Of a stretch of 64,000 bases of DNA, positions 43,967-53,140 are shown piece by piece. Each line of letters starts with the position of its first letter. Positions within the stretch are counted from its first letter, which is position 1. Below the pieces are notes generated by a model. The model worked only from the letters and a program-made list of their open reading frames with translations. It had not been told where the DNA came from and did no database searches. The stretch is from Caldilineaceae bacterium. Its GTDB lineage: Bacteria; Chloroflexota; Anaerolineae; Caldilineales; Caldilineaceae. The stretch spans positions 30,469 through 94,468 of the forward strand of contig JAHBVH010000027.1 in NCBI GenBank assembly GCA_019637645.1, written 5' to 3'. Both the position numbers and the translations under genes were made by a program.

Positions 43967-46339
43967 ATGCACAAAAAGACGATTGAGCAAACCCGCGAGC
44001 AACGTCAGCGAGAGACCACGCGCCAAATTAATGCCGCGCTAGCCGATCTAGTTGATGTGGCACGGCATAACGTAGTTCGCCAACAACTGTTAACCCTGAT
44101 CGCCCAGGCCGCTGGCTATAGCTATGCCCTCCAGTCGGAAATGGAGCTCGATGGGCATCACATGCGGGTGACAGCCCTCGCCTGCCCTCTCATGCTCAAG
44201 CAAATGGTTGAGAAGGTACTCGGTTTTCAGCTCATCGGTTATCGATTTGTGAATGAACCGGCCATCGCCCTCCAAACGCCGCCGATTGAACAGTTCACCC
44301 ATCTCCAGCATTGGCGTGCGGAGATTGCGCTACCCGTAGCCGCGACGATTGAACTCGTCACGGGGCTACGGCAGATTGTCTCGATCCGGTTACACACAGG
44401 CGAGCATTACCTTGGGGCAGCTACTTTTTTTGCCACCCAGCCCAATACCGACCTGCCGCTCCTTGAATATCTCTGTAACAACCATTTGGTCTATGCCGTG
44501 CGGCTTATGCACGAACAGTCCGAACGCGCCCGCCTCCAAGCCCTACGTACCGAAGAGCTAGAGCGCCAGATCCAAGAACGCAAACAAGCGGAAGAAGCAC
44601 GCCGCGAAAGTGAAGATGCGATTCGTGGCCTTTACACCATCACCGCGAACCGACAGATGAGTTTCACAGAAAAAGTCCAAGCGCTCTTGAAGATGGGCTG
44701 TGAGCGCTTTGGCATGCAACAGGGCATTTTGGCCCAAATTGTTGAGATGGAATATCTTGTGGTTGAGGGCTATGCACCGATGCGCCAGTTACACCCAGGC
44801 GATACCTGGCCGCTGAGCCTTACCTATTGTTGTGAAACGCTGCATGCGCCCGGCCCCATGAGCTTTGAACATGCCGCGGCTTCCGCGTGGGCCGCGCATC
44901 CTGGCTATCTCGCGACAGGGCTAGAAGCCTATTTAGGCACGGCGGTTCAGGTGCCCATAGGGGAAGTCGCCCAATGCTACGGAACGCTCAGCTTTGCCAG
45001 CGTCATTCCCCGCCCGACCCCCTTTCAGACGGCTGACCACGAGTTTCTCAGTCTCATGGCGCAGTGGATCGGCGGTGAAATTGAACGACAGCAAAAGGCA
45101 GCGCAGCTCCAGGCTTATGCACAGAAGATCGAGCAAGCCAACCAAGCCCTGGCCATTGCCCGCGATCAGGCGTTGGAAGCCTCACGCTTAAAGAGTGAGT
45201 TTCTAGCCACCATGAGCCACGAAATCCGCACGCCAATGAATGGCATCATCGGCATGACCGAGCTCATCATGAGCACAGAACTGACCGCACGCCAACGGGA
45301 ATACGGCCACATCGTTCTCAAAGAAGCCGATCATCTCCTGACCGTTATTAATGACATTTTAGATTTTTCGAAGATGGAGGCAGGGCGCCTTACCCTTGAA
45401 GATGAAAATTTTACGCCAACGATTGTGGTGGAAGGGGTGGCAGAACTCCTCGCGCCCCAAGCCGCCGCGAAATCGATTGCTTTGATGACCTTTATCTCCC
45501 CGCAAGTGCCAACCATTCTCCGTGGCGATGCAGGTCGCTTTCGTCAAGTATTGCTGAATCTAGTCGGCAATGCAATCAAATTCACCGAACAAGGTGAAGT
45601 GGTCGTCCGGCTCGAGCTGATCAGCCAGCAAAGCCAGCAGGTTGAATTGGCTTGCTATATCGAAGATTCAGGCATTGGCATTGATAGCAGCGAACTGCAT
45701 CGGCTCTTTCAGCCTTTCAGCCAGGTCGATGGCAGTGTCTCGCGCCGCCATGGTGGCACGGGGCTAGGATTAGCGATTGCCAGCCGCCTCGTCAAATTCA
45801 TGGGTGGCGAAATTGGGGTCGAAAGCAGCCCAGGGAAAGGCTCAACCTTTTGGTTCACCATCATATTTAAGGCACCACGCGTTCGCCTTCATCCACCAAG
45901 CAATACCCACCCCCGCTTTGTGCAAGTACACCTGTTGCTCGTCGCGAGTCACCCAACCCTCTGCACCCTCTTGCAAAGTTATCTACAGGCGTGGGGAATC
46001 CATGTCGATGCCGTGCCCAGTGTCAATGAAGCACTCTTACAGCTTGCCCAAGCCTATGCATTGGAGCAGCCCTATCAGCTAGCGCTAGTCGATCTGGAGC
46101 TACCCGATCAACAAGGATTTCTCTTTGGTCAAGCGGTTGTCACCGAGCCCACATTTGCCAAAACACGCCTTGTTGGTCTCACCGCTTTTATCGATAAAGA
46201 ACAGGAACAGGCGGCCATTGCGGCTGGCTATACCACCTGCCTAAGCAAGCCAGTCCGCCAAGAGCGCCTCCAAACCAGCCTTATGCGTGCGCTTTCACAT
46301 GTTGCCACCAAGCCCCGTTTGCCGACATCGTTCGCCTAA
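43967..46339 (+). CDS. Hybrid histidine kinase, shorter paralogue with degenerate receiver
   Basis: A 790-residue paralogue of the preceding kinase. It shares the N-terminal domain (KTIEQTREQRQRETTRQINA; LRQIVSIRLHTGEHYLGA), GAF (about 205-365), HisKA with H418 and the ATPase domain, but the three PAS domains and the second receiver are missing. Its receiver keeps the phospho-acceptor D709 (LVDLELPDQQG) and the Lys (LSKPVRQ), but the acidic pair after strand 1 is replaced by LLVASHPT, so Mg-dependent phosphorylation may be weak. The gap to its neighbour is 58 bases, suggesting one transcript. Confidence 0.92.
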   Translation: MHKKTIEQTREQRQRETTRQINAALADLVDVARHNVVRQQLLTLIAQAAGYSYALQSEMELDGHHMRVTALACPLMLKQMVEKVLGFQLIGYRFVNEPAIALQTPPIEQFTHLQHWRAEIALPVAATIELVTGLRQIVSIRLHTGEHYLGAATFFATQPNTDLPLLEYLCNNHLVYAVRLMHEQSERARLQALRTEELERQIQERKQAEEARRESEDAIRGLYTITANRQMSFTEKVQALLKMGCERFGMQQGILAQIVEMEYLVVEGYAPMRQLHPGDTWPLSLTYCCETLHAPGPMSFEHAAASAWAAHPGYLATGLEAYLGTAVQVPIGEVAQCYGTLSFASVIPRPTPFQTADHEFLSLMAQWIGGEIERQQKAAQLQAYAQKIEQANQALAIARDQALEASRLKSEFLATMSHEIRTPMNGIIGMTELIMSTELTARQREYGHIVLKEADHLLTVINDILDFSKMEAGRLTLEDENFTPTIVVEGVAELLAPQAAAKSIALMTFISPQVPTILRGDAGRFRQVLLNLVGNAIKFTEQGEVVVRLELISQQSQQVELACYIEDSGIGIDSSELHRLFQPFSQVDGSVSRRHGGTGLGLAIASRLVKFMGGEIGVESSPGKGSTFWFTIIFKAPRVRLHPPSNTHPRFVQVHLLLVASHPTLCTLLQSYLQAWGIHVDAVPSVNEALLQLAQAYALEQPYQLALVDLELPDQQGFLFGQAVVTEPTFAKTRLVGLTAFIDKEQEQAAIAAGYTTCLSKPVRQERLQTSLMRALSHVATKPRLPTSFA

Positions 46340-46507
46340 TTTGGTTGACTACGCCCAAAAGCTTCGCGTCAGTGCCGTGAGCGGGCCGCATCTAACATAT
46401 CTTACAGCTATATCGTAGTCTATTTTCGGCAGCCGTCATCGCCACTATGCTGTACGCACGGTTTCACACGGAGTGAATGTTCGCCACAGCGCCAGGAGAC
46501 TGTGCTC

Positions 46508-46535
46508 CTTCTACACCTTCTACACCTTCTACACA
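46508..46535. repeat. 10-bp tandem repeat CTTCTACACC
   Basis: Almost three copies of CTTCTACACC stand between the second kinase and the DUF1328 gene. A minor microsatellite with no assigned role. Confidence 0.75.
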
Positions 46536-46596
46536 ATGGAAAGAAGACGCCAGTTGCGGACATTGACTGGCTGACAAAGCAAGAAAGGGAAAAGCG

Positions 46597-46815
46597 ATGG
46601 ATTTATTAACTTGGGCCATTATTGCCACAGTGATTGCAGTGGTTGCTGGGGCACTGGGCTATACGGGGATTGCCAGTGGCGCAGCAACCATTGCGCGGTT
46701 ACTCTTTGCAATCTTTGTGATCATTGCGCTCATCCTATTTGTCTTAATCTTCCTCGGCATCGGTGCGCTGAGCAATGCCGCGATCCTATTCCCCATAGCG
46801 ATCTTAGTTGGGTAG
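46597..46815 (+). CDS. DUF1328-type small membrane protein
   Basis: A 72-residue hydrophobic protein. Its first 50 residues (MDLLTWAIIATVIAVVAGAL, then GYTGIASGAATIARLLF) match the pattern of DUF1328/YtjA proteins: a first helix, a G-x-x-G-I-A turn and a second helix. It is about 15-20 residues longer than usual, with a third hydrophobic segment at the end. AAGGGA precedes the ATG. Function of the family is unknown; some are stress induced. Confidence 0.85.
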   Translation: MDLLTWAIIATVIAVVAGALGYTGIASGAATIARLLFAIFVIIALILFVLIFLGIGALSNAAILFPIAILVG

Positions 46816-47050
46816 ATCATGGCATAGGAGTCAGTAGCGTAGTCAATTGGAGCAACCACCCCACTGATTTCCTAATTGGCTGCGCTACCAGTATTTCCCA
46901 CCCCGTCTTCCTTGCATTTTGTCTAACTCATGGTAATATACAAGAGTCCATTATAGTACCCCTTACCGTTAGAATTAATCCCCAGTTAGAATTAATCCCC
47001 AGCGCGTGATTATCATTCTAAATCAGTTCATAGGATGGGAATGATTTGTT

Positions 47051-47854
47051 ATGCAACTTGAAGCTTATTTGGCGCGGATTCAATACGCCGGACCGCGTAC
47101 AGTCACCCATGAAACATTGTGGCAGCTCCATCGCGCCCATCTATTAGCCATTCCCTATGAAAATCTCGACATCCATCTCGGGCGCAGATTGCAGCTCGAT
47201 CTGCCGATGATCTACCAAAAGATTGTCGAAGAAGGCCGTGGCGGTTGGTGCTATGAAATGAATGGACTTTTTGCTTGGGCCTTACAAGAGCTAGGGTTTT
47301 CTGTGACGCTCTTGGGAAGTACGGTTGGCGCCCCAGCCCGCGGTGGCAATGGCGATCAGGATCATCTCCTCCTCCAGATCGAATTGTATTGGCCCTGGCT
47401 CGCCGATGTTGGGTTTGGCAATGGCATTATAGAACCCCTACCGCTTGCACCAGGCTACTATCGCCAAAGTTTTTTGGATTATCGGTTGGAGCAACAAGGG
47501 GAGCAGTGGTATTTTCACAATCATCCCCACGGCGGTGCAGGCTATGGATTCACCTTACAACCGCGCCAGCTAGCAAGCTTTGCCGAACGCTGTCATGAGT
47601 TGCAGACCTTACCCGACTCTGGCTTTGTCCGTACCACGGTCTGCCACCGCTTTACCAATGACGGATTTATTACCTTACGGGGTACAGTTTTGAAGTTTTA
47701 TACCGAGGCTGGCATCATCGAAGAAGAGCTCACGACAAAACGTCGCTACCAACAGGTTTTGCATGAGCTTTTTGGGTTAGAGCCCCAGCTAGCCGACCTG
47801 TTATGGGACAGTGTAGCAGAGCGGCATCGCTTGTGGCGGGCCAATCAAGCCTGA
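47051..47854 (+). CDS. nat: Arylamine N-acetyltransferase
   Basis: A 267-residue acetyl-CoA-dependent transferase. The full catalytic triad is visible: C67 (GRGGWCYEMN), H105 (GDQDHLLLQI) and D119 (LADVGFGNG). The start (MQLEAYLARIQYAGP) and PYENLDIHLGR are family standard. It acetylates aromatic amines or hydrazines, or performs a related amide-forming step in a natural product pathway; the neighbours do not point to one. A bidirectional terminator-like palindrome follows. Confidence 0.94.
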   Translation: MQLEAYLARIQYAGPRTVTHETLWQLHRAHLLAIPYENLDIHLGRRLQLDLPMIYQKIVEEGRGGWCYEMNGLFAWALQELGFSVTLLGSTVGAPARGGNGDQDHLLLQIELYWPWLADVGFGNGIIEPLPLAPGYYRQSFLDYRLEQQGEQWYFHNHPHGGAGYGFTLQPRQLASFAERCHELQTLPDSGFVRTTVCHRFTNDGFITLRGTVLKFYTEAGIIEEELTTKRRYQQVLHELFGLEPQLADLLWDSVAERHRLWRANQA

Positions 47855-47902
47855 GCCAGAGCTTGTATCCCGTTAGCGCTGTAGTCCCCACAACCGCCAA
47901 TG

Positions 47903-47939
47903 AAAGAGCTGTCCAGTTTTGAAAACCGGACAGCTCTTT
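47903..47939. terminator. Bidirectional terminator-like palindrome between convergent genes
   Basis: AAAGAGCTGTCC (47903-47914) pairs exactly with GGACAGCTCTTT (47928-47939), with TTTT on the plus strand after it and A-runs before. It follows a remnant of the 50-bp repeat (47884-47902). It separates nat (plus) from the metallo-beta-lactamase gene (minus). Confidence 0.75.
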
Positions 47940-47956
47940 TGCTTCCATTCAGAAGC

Positions 47957-48778
47957 CTACGCGTGCAAGAGAATCCCCTCACCAACCGCCAGTGGGGTTA
48001 CTTGGCCGACGCCCCCCAGCCGCTGATAGGTATCGACCAGCAGTTGCGGATCAAGCGTGGCCTGCTCACCACCCGTGAAATCTTTCCACAATCGATGGTG
48101 CATGGGAATTACTTGTTTTACCTTCAGCTGCCAGGCTAACAGCGCGGCTTCATGGGCATTCATATTCCCACCAGCGCCATTGATCACCACCAGGGCGATG
48201 TCAATCGGTGGCTGTTGCGTATAGGCCAATGCACGCAGCCGCAGATCATACTCGGTGTCGCCACTGTGATAAATCCGCAGCCCGCCAAAGTCCAAGAGCA
48301 GACCAATCGCATCGTCGGTCTCCCAGCCCGGCACACCAGCCAGGTGGCGGGCCGGGACAGCCGTGATCTGCACCTCTGGAAAGGTGTGACTTTGCCCGGC
48401 CGTGAGCGCTGTCATGCGTGGACGGGCAATGCCCCACCCAGCCATGCGGGAAACACACGAAGGTGGGGCCAGAAACTCAGCTTGGCTATGCGCAGCAATT
48501 TGCGGAATACCCTCAGGATCTAAATGATCTTCATGCCAATGGGTGGCGATGACCAGATCGGGCCGCGCTTCGGCAGGGCGAATGGGCGGGGGAAAGTCCC
48601 GCTCGATGCCAAAGATGCCCGCGACACAATTGGTGAGATAAGGATCAACATAGATCTGCGTACCGGCGGGCGTCTTGAAGACAAAGCCAGTGCCGCCCAG
48701 CCACCATGCCATGACCGTGCCAGCGGCGACTTGGGTTTGGGCAATCGTATCGACTAAGGATGTACTTGCCATGCGCAT
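47957..48778 (-). CDS. MBL-fold metallohydrolase (UlaG/RomA-like)
   Basis: About 273 residues. The metal motif is ATHWHEDHLDPEG (H80, H82, D84, H85), with further ligands in HSGDTEYDLRL and PMHHRLWKDF, a set typical of UlaG-like lactonases and phosphoesterases. The ATG at 48778 overlaps the stop codon of the preceding PhyH gene as TGATG, so translation is coupled. As last gene of the sugar ABC operon it may open a lactone or cleave a phosphodiester of the imported compound. Confidence 0.9.
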   Translation of the reverse strand: MRMASTSLVDTIAQTQVAAGTVMAWWLGGTGFVFKTPAGTQIYVDPYLTNCVAGIFGIERDFPPPIRPAEARPDLVIATHWHEDHLDPEGIPQIAAHSQAEFLAPPSCVSRMAGWGIARPRMTALTAGQSHTFPEVQITAVPARHLAGVPGWETDDAIGLLLDFGGLRIYHSGDTEYDLRLRALAYTQQPPIDIALVVINGAGGNMNAHEAALLAWQLKVKQVIPMHHRLWKDFTGGEQATLDPQLLVDTYQRLGGVGQVTPLAVGEGILLHA

Positions 48779-49590
48779 CACCCGCGGGAAGATTCCGCCA
48801 TTTCCAAACGGGCCTTGGCCGAAAGCGCTGGCAGGTGCGCTTCATGAGCCATGACCTGCTGAAGATGGACAAGGCGTGTCACCGGTGCCGTCTGGCGCAT
48901 CACATCCGAATGCATGTGATCGACCCAGAAACGTGCGTGAGAAGCGACATATTTCTCCAGATCCTCAATTTCGGCAGCAGTAGTACAGTGGGCGCAGTTA
49001 TTCAAGGTGAACATACGCCGCCGCGCGCTGCCGCCAAAAGAGGCGTGCATTAGGTTGTGGTTAAAGGCCACTACATCGCCAGGTTGGGATTCCAACGCCA
49101 CGTGGGGCACATCGCGTTGTTCAATGCCCCAGAGTTCTGGGGCATTACGCGCCTTGCGCGCGTCCCAGGTATCGTACAGATCCAGCCGATGCGAACCGGG
49201 AATGACGCGCAGACAGCCCGTATCGCGACCAACAGGATCGAGGTAGAGCGCCACTTTGACAAATTTGCCCACATGGTGGAAACCGTCACTGTGCCAGGCG
49301 GTATCACCCGTATAGTAGTTGCCATCACCACCGACATAGTTAAAGTCATCACCGAGCAGGCTGCCAATCAAACCAGCGATCTTGGGGTGATCGAGCAGCG
49401 TGCAGAGTTGGGCGCGTTGGTCAATAAAGGGGACAACCGTCGAGCGCTTTTGCCCATCGTGTTGCACCCCGCGATCGGTGAAGACCGCCTCAAATTCGCG
49501 CGTAATCCAATCAATGTCCTCTTTGACCAACCCTGGTAGCACCAAGTAGCCAAAGGTATCGAAAAAGTGTTTTTGTTCTTGCGTTAACAT
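48778..49590 (-). CDS. Phytanoyl-CoA dioxygenase family protein (PhyH)
   Basis: A 270-residue Fe(II)/2-oxoglutarate oxygenase. H100-x-D102 (TAWHSDGFHH) and H182 (NLMHASFGGSARRRM) form the iron triad; CLRVIPGSHRLDL is the usual intervening segment. It lies between the ABC permease genes and the MBL gene with short or overlapping junctions, so it is likely to hydroxylate or demethylate the imported compound. It is only distantly like the PhyH at 34503. Confidence 0.92.
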   Translation of the reverse strand: MLTQEQKHFFDTFGYLVLPGLVKEDIDWITREFEAVFTDRGVQHDGQKRSTVVPFIDQRAQLCTLLDHPKIAGLIGSLLGDDFNYVGGDGNYYTGDTAWHSDGFHHVGKFVKVALYLDPVGRDTGCLRVIPGSHRLDLYDTWDARKARNAPELWGIEQRDVPHVALESQPGDVVAFNHNLMHASFGGSARRRMFTLNNCAHCTTAAEIEDLEKYVASHARFWVDHMHSDVMRQTAPVTRLVHLQQVMAHEAHLPALSAKARLEMAESSRG

Positions 49591-49725
49591 CCTACAAAAT
49601 CTCCTGAGTTGATGTAAAAAATGGGACGCGGATTTCTCTATAGCCGCGTCTAGCCGCGTTCTCCAGTGGTATGGGTAGCGGCGAACTTGCTGCCTGGTTC
49701 CTGTTTCGGACGAACATCGTCACGC

Positions 49726-50589
49726 CTATGCTTTGAGCCCCGTCATGGCAATGCCACGCACAAATTGTTTGGAGGCAAAGGCATAGATGATCATCACAGG
49801 CAGCACCGTCAACATGGAACCGGCGGCAAACATTTCGTAGCGCGACCAATAGAGGCTGCGCAGCCCGGCCAGGACCAACGGCAGCGTCCGATTTTCGGGA
49901 CTGGTGAGTACGACCAGCGGCCAGAGAAAGTTATCCCAACTCCCCAGAAAAGTAAAGACCGCCAAAGCCGAAAGCGGGGCTTTGGCCAGCGGCATCACGA
50001 CGCGCGCAAAGATCCACCACTCGCTGGCCCCATCAATACGCCCAGCATCGATCAGGTCGTTCGGGATCGACTCCATAAATTGGCGCATGAGAAAAATGCC
50101 AAAGGTAGAGCAAAGCCCCGTGATGATAATCCCCAACAATTGGTCGGCCAACCCCAGATTTGCCACTGTGACATAGAGAGGCACCAACACCACAGCAAAG
50201 GGCACCATCATGGTCGCGAGCAAAAGGGTAAAGAGCCGCTCCCGTCCCCAAAAGCGATACTTGGCAAAGACATAGCCAGCCAGGGCCGAGGTCAGCAAGG
50301 TGGCCCCCGTCACCACAACGGCGACCAAGGCCGTGTTGAAAAAACCACGCATAAAGCCCAGCCGTTGGGTGATCTGAATATAATTGTCAAAGGTCCAGAC
50401 CACCGGCAAGAGCGCTTTGGACGATGTCAACTCCACGTAGGTTTTGAATGAGCCAAAGAACATCCAGACAAAGGGCATCACCGACGTGAAGGTCAAAAAT
50501 AATAAGACAAGATGGGGTAAGAGTTCACTTACCCACCGGAAAGAGGGTCGCGGGGCCGGTCTAGCCGTGAGCACAACACTTTTTTGCAC
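49726..50589 (-). CDS. Carbohydrate ABC transporter permease, MalG type
   Basis: A 287-residue permease with six membrane segments. The cytoplasmic EAA loop is recognisable in DGASEWWIFARVVMPLAKAP and the end PLVVLTSPENRTLPLVLAG is usual for MalG/UgpE proteins. It lies 90 bases downstream of the MalF-type gene; a short intergenic space of 135 bases separates it from the PhyH gene. The ATPase (MsmK/MalK type) is not in the operon and is probably shared, encoded elsewhere. Confidence 0.93.
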   Translation of the reverse strand: MQKSVVLTARPAPRPSFRWVSELLPHLVLLFLTFTSVMPFVWMFFGSFKTYVELTSSKALLPVVWTFDNYIQITQRLGFMRGFFNTALVAVVVTGATLLTSALAGYVFAKYRFWGRERLFTLLLATMMVPFAVVLVPLYVTVANLGLADQLLGIIITGLCSTFGIFLMRQFMESIPNDLIDAGRIDGASEWWIFARVVMPLAKAPLSALAVFTFLGSWDNFLWPLVVLTSPENRTLPLVLAGLRSLYWSRYEMFAAGSMLTVLPVMIIYAFASKQFVRGIAMTGLKA

Positions 50590-50678
50590 GTCAATTTCTC
50601 CTCATTTTCGCGGGTGCGTTCCCATTTTTGCCAGTACACCAGCCATTTGCACAGATCCTTTTCCCCAATATGGCATTC

Positions 50679-51620
50679 TCAGTATTGCCAATCCGGCTTC
50701 AGGGCGCGCATCTGTACAACCGTCAGCCCGAGGATAAAGATAAACAAAACAAAGGCCGAGGCGGTGGCAAAGCCAAAGCGCATGTTGGTAAAGGCTTCCG
50801 TATAGACCAAGCGACTGATCCAGAAACAGGAATCACCAGCACAGCCGATCACTTCCCCATTGGTAAAGGCTTGCAGCGTGCCCATGACCATGATCACCGA
50901 CTCCAAAAGCAACGTATTACCCAAGAGCGGAAAGGTCACATAGCGGAAGCGATGCCAAGCACCGGCCCCATCGACTTTGGCAGCATCGTACATCTCTTCG
51001 GGAATGCTCAACAAGCCCGCGGTAATGATCACCACATGAAAGCCCAAACCTTTCCAGATGTCGATCATGGCAATCGACGGCAGCGCCGAGGCAGGCCCGG
51101 TGATCCATTGGCTGCGCGGCAGGCCAATTGCCGTTAAAATCTGGTTGAACTGACCCGTCTGGGGGTCCATTAACATGCGGAAGAGCAGCGCAATGGCGAC
51201 ATAGGAGACAACCACGGGCAAATAGATGACAAATTGATAGAAGTTGCGCCCGCGACTCACCGAGACAAGACAGAGCGAAACAAAGAGCGCCAAGGGTAAT
51301 GTCCCCACATAGACATAGAGGGCAAAGACCACCGTCCGCTGGACAGCCGTCCAGAACAGGGGATAGCTAAAGACCTGTTCAAAATTTTTCAGGCCCACAA
51401 ATTTACTCGCCGCGGGGTTAAGCAGATCATATTGCACCGTCGCCATCCAAAACGCGCGCAACAGCGGACCAAAGGCGAAGAGAACATACCAAGCCAAGAT
51501 AGGCACGAGCACCATCAGGCCAAACCAGAACTGGGGTCGGCGCAGCATTTTGGTCAGGGCCGACCCCAACGAACGTTGGGAGGCCGGCACGGTGCCACGG
51601 AGCGCGGTTTGAGTCGTCAT
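50679..51620 (-). CDS. Carbohydrate ABC transporter permease, MalF type
   Basis: About 313 residues from the ATG at 51620, which has GGAGC before it. The frame extends to 51806, but the extra part overlaps the upstream gene's end and does not look like a permease. Membrane segments begin with FWFGLMVLVPILAWYVLFA. The EAA loop is VDGAGAWHRFRYVTFPLLGN. It partners with MalG at 49726 and the binding protein at 51782. Confidence 0.93.
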   Translation of the reverse strand: MTTQTALRGTVPASQRSLGSALTKMLRRPQFWFGLMVLVPILAWYVLFAFGPLLRAFWMATVQYDLLNPAASKFVGLKNFEQVFSYPLFWTAVQRTVVFALYVYVGTLPLALFVSLCLVSVSRGRNFYQFVIYLPVVVSYVAIALLFRMLMDPQTGQFNQILTAIGLPRSQWITGPASALPSIAMIDIWKGLGFHVVIITAGLLSIPEEMYDAAKVDGAGAWHRFRYVTFPLLGNTLLLESVIMVMGTLQAFTNGEVIGCAGDSCFWISRLVYTEAFTNMRFGFATASAFVLFIFILGLTVVQMRALKPDWQY

Positions 51621-51781
51621 AGCAAGCTCCTGAGAAGCTAGGCAGCCAGGGTACTGGCCTGGCTGCACTCGACATGCAAAGAGCACATGTCTACATAGCG
51701 GTTTGAGTTTTACGCACTTGGTATGGAGCGGTCCGCCCTGTGCCGACTGACCACTCCACACCAGCCGTGCAGGCGCGTTGA

Positions 51782-53140
51782 TTACGCCTGCATGCTTTCT
51801 TTCCACTGGTCAAAGTTGGCGGTCATCAACGTCTGTAGCTCCGTACAAGCAGCCTGCGCCGACAGCGCGCCTTGGCGGCATTGGGTTAATGGCACGTCCG
51901 AGCCGGTGCGGTTGAGGCCCCAATCATTGCCATAGTAGACCGTATTGGGCAACGCCCCAATGGCACGGCGGCGGCTGATCTTGACCAGATCATCACCTTG
52001 ATAGATGGCATCATCCAACACCGAGGGGGTGGCAGGCACAACGCCGCCGTAGATCTGGGCATAGATCACTTGCCCTTCGCGCGTGGCCATCCATTTGCAG
52101 AACTCAATCGCCGCATCCATATTTTTGGCGCGGGTGGGAATCTCAAAGCCCCAGCCGCCTTCGCCAACATAGAGGGTTTCCTTGCCTGCAATGGCCGGCG
52201 GGCGGTTGACCGATTCGACGGTGAGGCCGAGCTTCTCGCCCTCGGGAGCCATAGCCGTGTTACCCATCGCCACGCCAACCTTGCCCGCGAAGAGCAAATT
52301 CATGTGGTGGTCGTCGAGTTGGGCTTCGATGCCACGTTGGACAGGCGTTTCGATGTACAGTTGCATGGCCGCGACCGCCGCTTCAGTATCGAAGTTGAAC
52401 TTTTGCAGATTCGGGTCCCAGAAATCCTGGCCCAGCGAGCGCATGGTCGTTAAGTATTGGCCCAGATCCCAGCCCTGGCCGGACAAGCCCCAGCGGGTGA
52501 CGGTATCGCCTTCCGTCTTCTTGAGCAGCTCGGCCAAAGCCCACATCTCTTCATAGCTATCAAAGCCATCTTTGCCATTGAGCCCCGGCCAGAGCGCCTT
52601 GGCCTCGTCACCGATTTCGTCGAGGAAGTCATAGCGAACCCCAACCGACTGCCCAACTTGGTTGCTTTCAAGCGGCACGCCCATAAATTTCCCATCCCAG
52701 GTATAAGCCTGGAGCGCTTCGGGATAGAAAAATTCTTCGGCCTTGACCCCAGCCGCGTCATAGACGACATCATTCATTTCGATCACGGCCTTTTGGGTAA
52801 AGAGCGGGATCGAAACAATGCCCATGACACAGACGACATCTGGCTGGGTACCCGCGGTGATAGCGGCCAGCAGCTTGGTTTCCAACGGCCACGCTTGGGG
52901 CTGGACAATGGCCTTGAGGCCCGTCTTTTCCTCAAAAGCCGCGGCCAAGGCGTTGTAACGTTCGATATGGGGATCATATTGCAGCCCCCATAAAACAAAT
53001 TCGTTGCTGCCTCCTTCGGCGGCAGGCGCGTCCCCGCCCGTAGATGAGCCAGCGGGAGCGCAGGCCGCGAGTACACTACCGGCCATACCAGCCCCCACCA
53101 GCGTTAAAAAGGTGCGCCGGCTTAGATTCTTCTGTTCCAT
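51782..53140 (-). CDS. Carbohydrate ABC substrate-binding lipoprotein (family 1)
   Basis: A 452-residue binding protein. N-terminus with twin-arginine-like SRRTFLTLVGAG and lipobox (VLAAC), then a Gly/Ala/Ser linker. The mature part begins with EFVLWGLQYDPHIERYNALA and continues with AITAGTQPDVVCV and GGWGFEIPTRAKNMDAAIEF, a standard family-1 sugar-binder pattern. First gene of a five-gene minus-strand operon (SBP, MalF, MalG, PhyH, MBL). Ligand unknown. Confidence 0.93.
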   Translation of the reverse strand: MEQKNLSRRTFLTLVGAGMAGSVLAACAPAGSSTGGDAPAAEGGSNEFVLWGLQYDPHIERYNALAAAFEEKTGLKAIVQPQAWPLETKLLAAITAGTQPDVVCVMGIVSIPLFTQKAVIEMNDVVYDAAGVKAEEFFYPEALQAYTWDGKFMGVPLESNQVGQSVGVRYDFLDEIGDEAKALWPGLNGKDGFDSYEEMWALAELLKKTEGDTVTRWGLSGQGWDLGQYLTTMRSLGQDFWDPNLQKFNFDTEAAVAAMQLYIETPVQRGIEAQLDDHHMNLLFAGKVGVAMGNTAMAPEGEKLGLTVESVNRPPAIAGKETLYVGEGGWGFEIPTRAKNMDAAIEFCKWMATREGQVIYAQIYGGVVPATPSVLDDAIYQGDDLVKISRRRAIGALPNTVYYGNDWGLNRTGSDVPLTQCRQGALSAQAACTELQTLMTANFDQWKESMQA

